In this document: in pieces, positions 19,413 through 27,406 of the stretch
Layout of the letters: the number at the start of each line of letters is the position of its first letter
How positions within the stretch are numbered: position 1 is the first letter of the stretch
Assembly: GCF_014899185.1 (NCBI RefSeq)
Contig: NZ_CP045201.1
Coordinates: 4,069,501-4,133,500, forward strand
DNA from: Pseudooceanicola spongiae
GTDB lineage: Bacteria > Pseudomonadota > Alphaproteobacteria > Rhodobacterales > Rhodobacteraceae
Length of the DNA stretch: 64,000 bases
Direction: 5' to 3'
Translations under genes and position numbers: made by a program
The notes under the pieces: model-generated
What the model saw: only the letters and a program-made list of their open reading frames with translations
Told to the model about the DNA's origin: nothing
The model's database searches: none

Positions 19413-20354
19413 TTAGCCCACCGGCGTCAGCAATGCCTCGCCTGCGAAATGCGCGGCGAGGTTGTCGACCACCAGTTGTGCCATCGCATCCCGCGTCTCG
19501 ACAGTGCCGCTGGCGTGGTGCGGGGACAGCGTGACAGTGTCGAGGTCGGTCAAGGCCTTGTCCGGACCAGGTTCGCTGGCAAAGACGTCCAGCCCCGCAG
19601 AGCCGAGCCTGCCGTCTTTCAGCGCGGCGATCAGCGCCGCCTCATCCACGACACTGCCGCGCGCGATATTGATCAGCGTGCCCTGAGGCCCGATGGCCTC
19701 GATCACGTCTTGCGACACCAGAGCCTGCGTCCCCGCGCCGCCCGGTGTTGCGACGACAAAAATATCAGACCACTGCGCAAGGGCTTGCGGAGTCTCGAAA
19801 AATTCAAAGTCCACCGGCTTTTCAGAGCGCGCACTATAGCCCACCTGCAGGCCGAAGGGCAGGCAGCGCTCGGCAATCGCCTGGCCGATCCGACCCAGGC
19901 CGAGGATGCCAACCCTCTTGCCTCTGAGCGCCGAGGTCAGTGCAAAAGGCCCCTTCTGTGCCCAGGTGCCGGAGCGGACATATTCATGCCCCTCCACCAG
20001 TCGCCGCCGCGTCATCAGGATCATTCCGAGTGCGATATCGGCCACGTCGTCGGTCAACACATCCGGCGTGTTCGTCACATGGATACCCCGCGCGGCGCAG
20101 GCCGTCAGATCAATCGCATCCGTCCCGACACTGGAGGTTGCGACGATCTCAAGCGCCGGGAGAGCCGCGATCTCAGCCGCAGTGATGCCCCGTCCCCCAG
20201 TCGTGACCGCCGCGCGGACACTGGGGGCCACCTCAGCGAGAAAACTCGCAGGATCTGCCGCAAGATCAAGGCGGTGCAGGGTGTAGGCCGCGTCGAGCTG
20301 GCGCATCTGATCGGGCCGGATTGCGGACAGGACAAGAAGGTCGGGCTGGGGCAT
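19413..20354 (-). CDS. D-isomer-specific 2-hydroxyacid dehydrogenase
   Basis: A 313-residue NAD(P)-dependent enzyme of the glyoxylate/hydroxypyruvate reductase group. The nucleotide loop GILGLGRIGQA is about halfway along. The catalytic Arg lies in NIARGSVVD and the catalytic His in SPHHASGT. In this gene cluster it could reduce glyoxylate/glycolaldehyde-derived or 2-keto acid products of sugar-acid breakdown; that is inference. It is the last gene of the leftward sugar-acid unit, after a strong hairpin. Confidence 0.87.
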   Translation of the reverse strand: MPQPDLLVLSAIRPDQMRQLDAAYTLHRLDLAADPASFLAEVAPSVRAAVTTGGRGITAAEIAALPALEIVATSSVGTDAIDLTACAARGIHVTNTPDVLTDDVADIALGMILMTRRRLVEGHEYVRSGTWAQKGPFALTSALRGKRVGILGLGRIGQAIAERCLPFGLQVGYSARSEKPVDFEFFETPQALAQWSDIFVVATPGGAGTQALVSQDVIEAIGPQGTLINIARGSVVDEAALIAALKDGRLGSAGLDVFASEPGPDKALTDLDTVTLSPHHASGTVETRDAMAQLVVDNLAAHFAGEALLTPVG

Positions 20355-20384
20355 CGGGTCTCTCCGAAGGGGGTGGAACAGGGG

Positions 20385-20419
20385 CCCGGCCGCCCCCTAT
20401 TGTGGGGGGGGCGGCCGGG
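20385..20419 (-). terminator. Strong hairpin between RraA-type gene and dehydrogenase
   Basis: CCCGGCCGCCCCC (20385-20397) pairs perfectly with GGGGGCGGCCGGG (20407-20419) over 13 bp. There is no U-tract on the minus strand, so it may attenuate rather than end transcription. Confidence 0.5.
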
Positions 20420-20437
20420 GGTTTCAGGGACGGGGAA

Positions 20438-21148
20438 TCACCGACCTTGCGTCTTGCGCCAGAGCGCGAACTTTTGCAGGTTCTCATCCTTGGTCCCGGG
20501 ATACAGCCCGATGATCGCCGCGCCGGCCTTCACCTCGTCCAGCACGAAATCCTCATACACCGTCATTTCGACAGCCTCGTCCGCGACCTCATCCGCGATC
20601 CCGGCGGGGATGACGATGACACAATCCGCATCTCCCACGATCACGTCGCCGGGAAAGACCGGTGCGTCTCCGCAGCCGATTGGGCCATTGATTTCAATGG
20701 CTTCGTTGCAGGTCAGGTTGGTCGGGCTGGAGGGGCGCATGTGGTAAGCCGGGATCTCGAGATCGGCGATGGTGGCCGCATCACGAAAGCCACCGTCGGT
20801 GACCACGCCCGCGCCGCCACGCATCATCAGCCGCGTGATCAGGATATCGCCAGCCGAGGCCGCCTCGGCGCTTTTGCGGCTGTCCATGACCATGACGTGC
20901 CCGGGTGGGCAGGTCTCGATCGCGACGCGCTGTGGATGCTCGGGATTGCGGAATTCGACGAGTTGGTTGCGGTCCTCACGTGCCGGCATGTAGCGCAGCG
21001 TGAAGGCGGGCCCGACCATGTTGGCACCCTTGAAGCCGATCGGGTGCACTCCCTGAATGACCTGATGCCGCAGGCCACGTTTGTAGAGCGCGGTGGCGAG
21101 TGTCGCGACCGACACCCCCATCAGTTTTTCGCGGGTTTCTTCTTTCAT
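20438..21148 (-). CDS. RraA-like protein, possible 2-keto acid aldolase/decarboxylase
   Basis: A 236-residue member of the RraA / 4-hydroxy-4-methyl-2-oxoglutarate aldolase family. A GGAGVVTDGGFRD segment carries the substrate-binding Arg and metal-binding Asp typical of the aldolase branch. True RraA inhibits RNase E, but in sugar-acid clusters this family often acts on 2-keto acids. Here it lies 15 bases after the semialdehyde dehydrogenase gene in a shared transcript, so a metabolic role is more likely (inference). Confidence 0.82.
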   Translation of the reverse strand: MKEETREKLMGVSVATLATALYKRGLRHQVIQGVHPIGFKGANMVGPAFTLRYMPAREDRNQLVEFRNPEHPQRVAIETCPPGHVMVMDSRKSAEAASAGDILITRLMMRGGAGVVTDGGFRDAATIADLEIPAYHMRPSSPTNLTCNEAIEINGPIGCGDAPVFPGDVIVGDADCVIVIPAGIADEVADEAVEMTVYEDFVLDEVKAGAAIIGLYPGTKDENLQKFALWRKTQGR

Positions 21149-21163
21149 TTCAATAACTCCTCC

Positions 21164-22690
21164 TCACTCGAGGTCATCGGGCAGGACGCCCTGAGGGATG
21201 TTCTGGAAACAGACGGGGCGCAGGAAGCGGCGGATCGACAGGGTGCCGACGGAGGTCGCGCCAAAGTTGGTCGAGGCGGGGTAGGGGCCGCCGTGCACCA
21301 TGGCGTCGGCGACCTCGACCCCGGTGGGGAAACCGTTGGCCAGAACCCGACCGGCCTTGCGCTCCAGGATCGGCAGCAGCTTGCGGGCGAGGTCCTTGTC
21401 GGCGTCGTCCATCTGGATCGTCGTGGTCAGCTGGCCCTCGAAACCGCGGGCAAGGCCGAGCATCTCTTCGGGGTCGCTGATGCGCACGATCAGGCCGAGC
21501 GGGCCAAAGACTTCCTCGCCCAAGGCGTGGTCCTGGAGGTAGGCGTCGGCGTCAGTCTCATAGAGGTTCGGCCTGGCGGTGCGTCCCTCGTTTTCGGTGG
21601 ACAGCAAAGGGGTTACGGCATTGCGCCCCTCAAAACGGGCCTGCCCGTCGCGGTAGGCCTTGGCGATGCCGGCGGTCAGCATGACCTGCGCGCCGGTGGC
21701 GGAAAGGGCCTCTTTCGCGGCGGCGACAAAGGCGTCGCCCTCAGGCCCCTTGGCGATGACGGCGATGCCGGGGTTGGTGCAGAACTGGCCCGCGCCCATG
21801 GTCAGCGACCCGGCCCAGCCGGTGCCGATTTCAGCGCCGCGCGCGGCGGCGGCGGCGGGCAGCACGAACATCGGGTTGACCGAGCCGAGCTCGCCGAAGA
21901 AGGGGATCGGCTCGGGGCGCTGTGCGCAGAGGTCGAACAGCGCGCGACCGCCGCCGAGCGAGCCGGTGAAGCCGACGGCCTTGATCAGCGGATGGGTCAC
22001 GAGGGCTGCGCCGACCGCGCGATTGCCGCCTTGGATCAGAGAGAAGACGCCGGGGTGGAGGCCGCATTTTTTACGCGCGGCATCAATGGCTTCGGCGATG
22101 ATTTCACCGGTGCCGGGATGCGCGGAGTGGCCCTTGACGACGACGGGACAGCCCGCAGCCAGCGCGGCGGCGGTGTCGCCCCCGGCGGTGGAAAAGGCGA
22201 GCGGAAAGTTCGAGGCCCCAAAGACCGCGACGGGGCCGATCGGACGCTGGATCATGCGCAGCTCGGGACGCGGCGGGGTGCGGTCGGGCACAGCGGCGTC
22301 GACGCGGATGTCGAGGTAGTCACCCTTGAGGATATGCTCGGCAAAGAGGCGCAGCTGGCCGGTGGTGCGGCCTCGCTCGGCATTCAGACGCGCCTCGGGA
22401 AGGCCGGTTTCGGAGGTGCCGATGGCGGTGACAGCCTCGGCGCGGGCTTCGATTTCATCCGCTATGGTGTTGAGAAACTGCGCTCTTTCGGCGCGCGAGG
22501 TATAGGCGTAGCTCCAGAACGCCTCCTCTGCGGCGGCGCAGGCCTGCGCCACGAGGGCTTCGGTGCCGACGGAGAAATCATGCGCGGAACCCGTGGCGGG
22601 ATCGGAGGCGAAGGTCTGCGCGGTGGCGACCCAGTCGCCGGCGATCAGGTGTTTGCCATGCGGGGTGAAGGCGGAGGCTGTGCCATCCAT
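21164..22690 (-). CDS. Alpha-ketoglutarate semialdehyde dehydrogenase
   Basis: A 508-residue aldehyde dehydrogenase of the 2,5-dioxovalerate dehydrogenase subgroup. The catalytic Cys lies in GAGQFCTNPG, the general-base Glu in FFGELGSVNP, and the cofactor segment is VFGASNFPLAFS. It should oxidise alpha-ketoglutarate semialdehyde to alpha-ketoglutarate, the last step of the non-phosphorylating pentonate/hexarate pathways. The ATG at 22690 follows AAAGGAG. Repeat copies lie directly upstream, between it and the keto-acid dehydratase gene. Confidence 0.92.
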   Translation of the reverse strand: MDGTASAFTPHGKHLIAGDWVATAQTFASDPATGSAHDFSVGTEALVAQACAAAEEAFWSYAYTSRAERAQFLNTIADEIEARAEAVTAIGTSETGLPEARLNAERGRTTGQLRLFAEHILKGDYLDIRVDAAVPDRTPPRPELRMIQRPIGPVAVFGASNFPLAFSTAGGDTAAALAAGCPVVVKGHSAHPGTGEIIAEAIDAARKKCGLHPGVFSLIQGGNRAVGAALVTHPLIKAVGFTGSLGGGRALFDLCAQRPEPIPFFGELGSVNPMFVLPAAAAARGAEIGTGWAGSLTMGAGQFCTNPGIAVIAKGPEGDAFVAAAKEALSATGAQVMLTAGIAKAYRDGQARFEGRNAVTPLLSTENEGRTARPNLYETDADAYLQDHALGEEVFGPLGLIVRISDPEEMLGLARGFEGQLTTTIQMDDADKDLARKLLPILERKAGRVLANGFPTGVEVADAMVHGGPYPASTNFGATSVGTLSIRRFLRPVCFQNIPQGVLPDDLE

Positions 22691-22708
22691 GAGAGGCTCC
22701 TTTCGAGG

Positions 22709-22756
22709 TGTCGGTATCGGGTCGGTAAGTGGTCGGTATCTGAACGGTGCGATTTC
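22709..22756. repeat. Dispersed GATACCG element, copy 3 (inverted)
   Basis: On the minus strand it reads GAAATCGCACCG, TTCAGATACCG, ACCACTTACCG, ACCCGATACCG, then ACA. It lies directly upstream of the dehydrogenase ribosome binding site, unlike the other copies, which lie past gene ends. Confidence 0.8.
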
Positions 22757-22805
22757 TGGCGGCTCCCACTGGCGCGCTTTTGTCGTTTCCCTGTTGTAAA
22801 TATCC

Positions 22806-22884
22806 CGGGGGAGGCCGCAGGCCGGGGGCAGAGCCCCCTGCGCACCAGACACAGGGGGCTCTGCCCCCGGCCTGCGGCCTCCCC
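22806..22884. repeat. Perfect 34-bp inverted repeat of the GC-rich intergenic element
   Basis: Two head-to-head copies of gggggaggccgcaggccggg plus 14 further identical bases (22806-22839 and 22851-22884) are separated by 11 bases, allowing a very stable hairpin. It lies inside the leftward sugar-acid operon between the keto-acid dehydratase and the semialdehyde dehydrogenase, so it could affect message stability. Confidence 0.85.
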
Positions 22885-22940
22885 CGAAGTATTTCTGGCA
22901 AGATGATGGAGCGGCCACAGCGCGGGGAGGCTGGGATGGG

Positions 22941-23836
22941 TCAGATCAGGGCGTTGCGGGTCAGGAAGTCTTGCAGGCGGGTTTGCTGGGCGGCGGTCAG
23001 GGGCCACGCTGAGGGCGGGCGGGTTGGGCCGCAGTCGTTGCTGAGCGCCATGAGGGCGGCTTTGACGCCGGTGACGTTGGTGCCGTTGAGTTCTTCTGCG
23101 CGGATGTCCTCGAAGGCGCGCATCTCGGCGATGAGGGCGTTGGCTTTTGGGTAGTCGCCGGCGTCGAGGGCGGCATGGATCGCGAGGGAGCGTTCGGGCC
23201 AGATGTTGATCAGGCCGGAGGTGAAGCCGCGCGCGCCGACGGCGTAGAAGGCGGGGGCCCAGACCTCGGCCAGGCCTCCGACCCAGGTGATCGAGGGGTC
23301 GCAGGCGGCGATGGCATCGGCCAGTTTCTGGACGTTCGGCGTGGCCCATTTGACGCCCTTGACGCCGTCGATATCGCAGAGCGCCTTGATGCCTGCGGTG
23401 CCGATGGCGTCGTTGCGCAGGTAGAGCATGATGGGCAGGCCACCGGAGGCCTCGGAGATCGCCCTGACGTAGTCGACCGTGCCGCGTGGGGCGACGAAGG
23501 GGTCGGGGGCTGGTGGATCATCAGGGCGGTGGCGCCGGCCTCGGCGGAGGCTTCGGCCAGTTTGCAGGCGTCGCGGATGCCGCGACCGATGCCGGCGAGG
23601 ACCGGGGCACGGCCATCGACCATGGCGCAGACCTCGGCCGCCATGGTGCAGGCCTCGTCCGTGGTCAGGGCGTAGAATTCGCCGGTGTTGCCGTTGACGA
23701 CGGGCATGTGCAGGCCCGCGTCGAGGGCGCGGTCGAGGATGGGGGTGAGTTTTTCCGGGGCGATGTTGCCTGCCGCGTCATAGGGGGTGACGAGGATGCC
23801 GGAGATGCCGGAGAGGGCGGTGTCGAGATCGAGCAT
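22941..23836 (-). pseudogene. Frameshifted DHDPS-family 2-keto-3-deoxy acid dehydratase
   Basis: The N-terminal part (start 23836) ends its homologous frame at MIHQPP. The C-terminal part (PDPFVAPRGTVDYVRAISEA onward, including YLRND and GVKGVKWATPN with the Schiff-base Lys) continues in another frame to 22941. One C missing from the run at 23505-23509 explains the switch; adding it restores a 298-residue protein of normal family length. The family removes water and sometimes CO2 from keto-deoxy sugar acids, giving alpha-ketoglutarate semialdehyde for the downstream dehydrogenase. It may be a true mutation, phase variation in a homopolymer, or a sequencing error. Confidence 0.85.
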
Positions 23837-23846
23837 GGGGGTGTCC

Positions 23847-25589
23847 TCAGAAAATGTCGGGTTCGGGGGCGGTCCTGCCGAAGTCGGCCTCGAGGTAGTC
23901 GAAGTCGCAGCCCTTGTCGGCCTGCGTCACGTGGCGCGAGAACATGTAGCCGTAGCCGCGTTCGTACCGGGGCTGGGGGGGCTGCCAGTCGGCGCGGCGG
24001 CGGGCGAGTTCTGCATCATCCACCAGCATGTTCAGGCTGCGGTTTGGCAGGTCGAGGCGGATGATGTCGCCGGTTTTCAGCAGGGCGAGCGGGCCGCCGA
24101 TGAAGCTTTCGGGGGCGACGTGCAGCACGCAGGCGCCGTAGGAGGTGCCGGACATCCGCGAATCCGAGATCCGCAGCATGTCGCGGTGGCCCTGCTTGAT
24201 CAGCGCCTTGGGGATCGGCAACATGCCCCATTCCGGCATGCCGGGGCCGCCCTGGGGACCTGCGTTGCGCAGCACCAGCACCGTGTCCGGCGTGACGTCG
24301 AGGTCTTCGTCGTCGATGGCTTTCTTCATCTCGGGGTAGCTGTCGAAGACCAGGGCCGGGCCTTCGTGGACGTGGTATTTCGGGTCGCAAGCGGCGGGTT
24401 TGATCACCGCGCCGTCGGGGCAGAGGTTGCCGCGCAGCAGGGCCAGCGAGCCTTCCTTGTAGACCGGGTTCGACAGCGGGCGGATGACGTCATCGTTGTA
24501 GACCACCGCGCCTTCGAGGTTTTCGCCCAGCGTCTTGCCGGTGACGGTGAGGCAGGTGGTGTCGAGGCGTTGCTCCATCTGTTTCATCAGGGCGCGCAGG
24601 CCACCGGCGAAGAAGAAATCCTCCATCAGGTAGTCCTTGCCCGAGGGGCGGACGTTGGCGATCAGCGGCGTGGTGCGGCCCAATGCGTCTAGGTCATCGA
24701 GGGTCAGGTCGACACCGGCGCGGCGCGCCATGGCGATCAGGTGGATGACGGCGTTGGTGGAGCAGCCGGTGGCCATGGCGACGATGGCGGCGTTCTGCAC
24801 CGCAGCCGGGGTGATGATCCTGGAGGGCGTGAGGTCTTCCCACACCATCTCGACAATGCGGCGACCACATTCGGAGGACATGCGCATGTGGCCCGAGTCG
24901 ACCGCCGGGATCGACGACGCGCCGGGCAGGGTGAGGCCCATGGCATCGGTGATCGCCGTCATGGTCGAGGCGGTGCCCATGGTCATGCAGGTGCCCGCCG
25001 AGCGCGCGATGCCGCCCTGGACGCCGAGCCATTCCTCGTCCGAGATATTGCCCGCGCGGCGTTCGTCCCAGTATTTCCACGCATCCGAGCCGGAGCCGAG
25101 GATCTTGCCTGCGTAGTTGCCGCGCAGCATCGGCCCGGCGGGCAGGTAGATCATCGGCACGCCTGCGGTGATGGCGCCCATGACGAGGCCGGGGGTGGTC
25201 TTGTCGCAGCCGCCCATCAGCACCACGCCGTCGAGGGGGTGGGCGCGGATCTGTTCTTCGGTCTCCATCGCCAGCATGTTGCGGTAGAGCATCGAGGTCG
25301 GCTTGTTGAAGCTTTCATCAACGGAGAGGGCGGGCATTTCCACCGGCAGGCCACCGGCCATGGTGACACCGCGTTTCACGTCACGCACCCGCTCGGGGAA
25401 GTGGCTGTGGCAGGAGTTCAGCTCGGACCAGGTGTTGAGGATGCCGATGATCGGTTTGTCGCGGTACTCGGCGTCCGTGTAGCCGAGCTGCATCATCCGG
25501 GAACGGTGGCCGAAACTGCGCAGATCGTCGGGCGCAAACCAGCGGGCTGAACGGAGCTGGTCGGGGGGCTTGCGGGGGCCTGTCGACAT
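23847..25589 (-). CDS. IlvD/Edd-family sugar-acid dehydratase (L-arabinonate type)
   Basis: A 580-residue Fe-S dehydratase. Cluster-ligand cysteines are seen in LMGGCDKTTPG and SAGTCMTMGTAS. It resembles the L-arabonate/D-xylonate subgroup rather than IlvD proper, and would convert an aldonate to a 2-keto-3-deoxyaldonate. The ATG at 25589 follows GAGGAGG; the open frame upstream runs through the operator. It is the first gene of the leftward unit, 10 bases ahead of the keto-acid dehydratase pseudogene. Confidence 0.9.
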   Translation of the reverse strand: MSTGPRKPPDQLRSARWFAPDDLRSFGHRSRMMQLGYTDAEYRDKPIIGILNTWSELNSCHSHFPERVRDVKRGVTMAGGLPVEMPALSVDESFNKPTSMLYRNMLAMETEEQIRAHPLDGVVLMGGCDKTTPGLVMGAITAGVPMIYLPAGPMLRGNYAGKILGSGSDAWKYWDERRAGNISDEEWLGVQGGIARSAGTCMTMGTASTMTAITDAMGLTLPGASSIPAVDSGHMRMSSECGRRIVEMVWEDLTPSRIITPAAVQNAAIVAMATGCSTNAVIHLIAMARRAGVDLTLDDLDALGRTTPLIANVRPSGKDYLMEDFFFAGGLRALMKQMEQRLDTTCLTVTGKTLGENLEGAVVYNDDVIRPLSNPVYKEGSLALLRGNLCPDGAVIKPAACDPKYHVHEGPALVFDSYPEMKKAIDDEDLDVTPDTVLVLRNAGPQGGPGMPEWGMLPIPKALIKQGHRDMLRISDSRMSGTSYGACVLHVAPESFIGGPLALLKTGDIIRLDLPNRSLNMLVDDAELARRRADWQPPQPRYERGYGYMFSRHVTQADKGCDFDYLEADFGRTAPEPDIF

Positions 25590-25626
25590 GGGTTTCCTCC
25601 TCTGGAAAGGCTGTCGTTTGTATTTT

Positions 25627-25640
25627 TGTATGCGCATACA
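25627..25640. promoter_or_regulatory. LacI-type operator 1
   Basis: TGTATGCGCATACA is a perfect 14-base palindrome, upstream of the dehydratase start. It matches the second site at 25724-25739; the centres are 98 bases apart. Confidence 0.7.
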
Positions 25641-25690
25641 TAAGTGCGCGTCAACTGCAATGAATGCGGATTCTGCAGAAATGAAACGGC

Positions 25691-25739
25691 TTGACAGAAG
25701 GTGGCGCGGCATGTTTTTAGATTATGTATGCGCTTACAT
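25691..25739 (+). promoter_or_regulatory. tctC promoter region with LacI-type operator 2
   Basis: TTGACA at 25691-25696 is a good -35. An AT-rich stretch (TTTTTAGATT) follows, then the operator ATGTATGCGCTTACAT at 25724-25739. Binding there would block the promoter. The central CG step within an ATGTA...TACAT palindrome is typical of LacI-family sites, and a LacI gene lies at the end of this operon. Confidence 0.6.
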
Positions 25740-25814
25740 TGGTGCGTTCCAGCGTCAGGAGAGCGCTTGGAATAGGAACTGGATGGGCCGCTGCGGCGGT
25801 TCAGGGAGGATCAG

Positions 25815-26864
25815 ATGAAGATCAATCGCAGAACACTTCTTGCCGCGGCGTCGGCTGTCGCGCTGCTGGCGCAACCGATGATCGCGCAGGCGCAAAACCT
25901 GCCGCGCAACATGCGCATGGTGATCGGGTCGAAATCGACCGGCGGCGATACCTATCAGGCCTCGGCGATGGTGGCGGATGCGCTGTCGGAAAAGCTCGGG
26001 ATCAACATCAAGGTGGATGCCGTCGGCTCCTCCGAAGCGTTCAAGGTGCTGGAGCGCGACAAGCGCGGCACGACGATCATGATGTTCCACGATCAGGCCT
26101 ACCTCGGGCATCTGTACGGCGTGACCGGCTATGACGATATCTTTGCCAATTACAACATTGGCCCGACGGTCGCGATCAACCCTGGCAACGCCTATCTGGT
26201 CGCCGCCGATTCGCCCTATCAGAGCATGCAGGACATCCTGCAGGCTGCCGCCGATGGCACCCGCGTGCGTGTGGCGATCCAGCCCGGTGGCGTCTCCGAG
26301 ATCGGCTTTTCCGCTATGAAGAATGCCGCCAAGGTACTGAACCCCGGGTCGGAAGAGAACATCGTGCCGGTCAACACCGGGTCGCAGTCCGACAAGAACC
26401 AGGCGATGTGGGATGATCTGGCGGATGTGATCAACGGCTCGATCCAGGGCAACGAACAGTTCACCCAGCTGCCCGCCGACGACGTTAAGGCGATGCGCTT
26501 TGTCTGGATCACCGCGCGCCCCGAGACGCTGGAGCAGGCACCCGAGGCCGGCATGGGCGGCACCAGCCGCGACGAGATGCTGAAGCACGCCAGCCCCGCC
26601 ACCAGCGTGACGCTGGACGGGTCCAAGGATTTCACTTTCGATAAGGAATTCTTCCTGCTTTATAACAAGGACATGGACCCCGCCGTCTCCGAGGCGATCG
26701 ATGCCGCACTGACCGAGATCTATGCCGATGGCGAGATCCAGAAGCGTCAGAAAGAGGCCTTCTTCATGCCCAACTTCCTGCCCGCGGCCGAGGCCAAGGC
26801 GCATCTGGAAGACAAGAACGCCACCTACGCCAAGGTCATCGACCAGATCTCCGCGGGGAACTGA
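25815..26864 (+). CDS. Tripartite tricarboxylate-type transporter, substrate-binding protein (TctC)
   Basis: A 349-residue periplasmic protein with a signal peptide (basic MKINRR, hydrophobic core, AQA then QNLPR). The mature part looks like the TctC/Bug family, which captures carboxylates. The neighbouring aldonate pathway suggests a sugar acid as ligand (inference). GGAGG precedes the ATG. A stable hairpin follows before tctB. Confidence 0.85.
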   Translation: MKINRRTLLAAASAVALLAQPMIAQAQNLPRNMRMVIGSKSTGGDTYQASAMVADALSEKLGINIKVDAVGSSEAFKVLERDKRGTTIMMFHDQAYLGHLYGVTGYDDIFANYNIGPTVAINPGNAYLVAADSPYQSMQDILQAAADGTRVRVAIQPGGVSEIGFSAMKNAAKVLNPGSEENIVPVNTGSQSDKNQAMWDDLADVINGSIQGNEQFTQLPADDVKAMRFVWITARPETLEQAPEAGMGGTSRDEMLKHASPATSVTLDGSKDFTFDKEFFLLYNKDMDPAVSEAIDAALTEIYADGEIQKRQKEAFFMPNFLPAAEAKAHLEDKNATYAKVIDQISAGN

Positions 26865-26877
26865 GGCCTGAACCGGA

Positions 26878-26902
26878 CCCGGCCAGAGACGCTCTGGCCG
26901 GG
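26878..26902 (+). terminator. Intra-operon hairpin after tctC
   Basis: CCCGGCCAGAG and CTCTGGCCGGG form an 11-bp perfect stem with loop ACG, followed by GTTTCCC. It probably reduces read-through into the membrane-subunit genes, giving excess binding protein. Confidence 0.7.
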
Positions 26903-26976
26903 GTTTCCCGCGTGTGCGGTGCCCGGTGCCGGGATCACGACCGAATAACCAAGACTGAAAGGGAGGGGGAGGCAGC

Positions 26977-27396
26977 ATGGGCGACCTGACCCGCGTGACG
27001 ATCGACTTTCAAACCTCGCATCTGATTTTTCCGACGCTGATCGCCTGCGTGCTGGGCCTGCTCGGGCTGGCGGTGCTGATCCGCGACCGCAGCAAAATCG
27101 CCGCTGCCGTGCCTTACTGGCGCGGTGTGCTGGAGGGCATGGACAAGCTGCGCTTCTTCGGCGCGCTGGTGCTGACGCTGCTCTACTTCTCGCTGATGGT
27201 GCCGGTCGGAAACATCTGGCCGAACACCGGCCTGGGGTTCCTGCTGTGCTCGATCCCCTACCTGCTGGCGACGGGGCTGCTGTTCATGCACGAACGCCCC
27301 CTGCGTCAGGTGCTGCCGTTGCTGATCGTCGCCGTCGTCGGCCCGGTCTTCGTGTGGTGGCTGTTCACCTATCCCCTGTTCCTGTCCCTTCCCTGA
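26977..27396 (+). CDS. Tripartite tricarboxylate-type transporter, small membrane subunit (TctB)
   Basis: A 139-residue protein with four hydrophobic helices. Size, topology and position between TctC and TctA fit the TctB subunit. Sequence is poorly conserved in this family, so context carries much of the call. GGGAGGGGGAGG precedes the ATG; tctA starts 10 bases after its stop. Confidence 0.83.
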   Translation: MGDLTRVTIDFQTSHLIFPTLIACVLGLLGLAVLIRDRSKIAAAVPYWRGVLEGMDKLRFFGALVLTLLYFSLMVPVGNIWPNTGLGFLLCSIPYLLATGLLFMHERPLRQVLPLLIVAVVGPVFVWWLFTYPLFLSLP

Positions 27397-27406
27397 GGCC
27401 GCACAC

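Noticed and set aside
20321-22906. 861-codon open frame on the plus strand
   Set aside because: Antisense to the dehydrogenase genes and the repeats; composition is that of a shadow frame.
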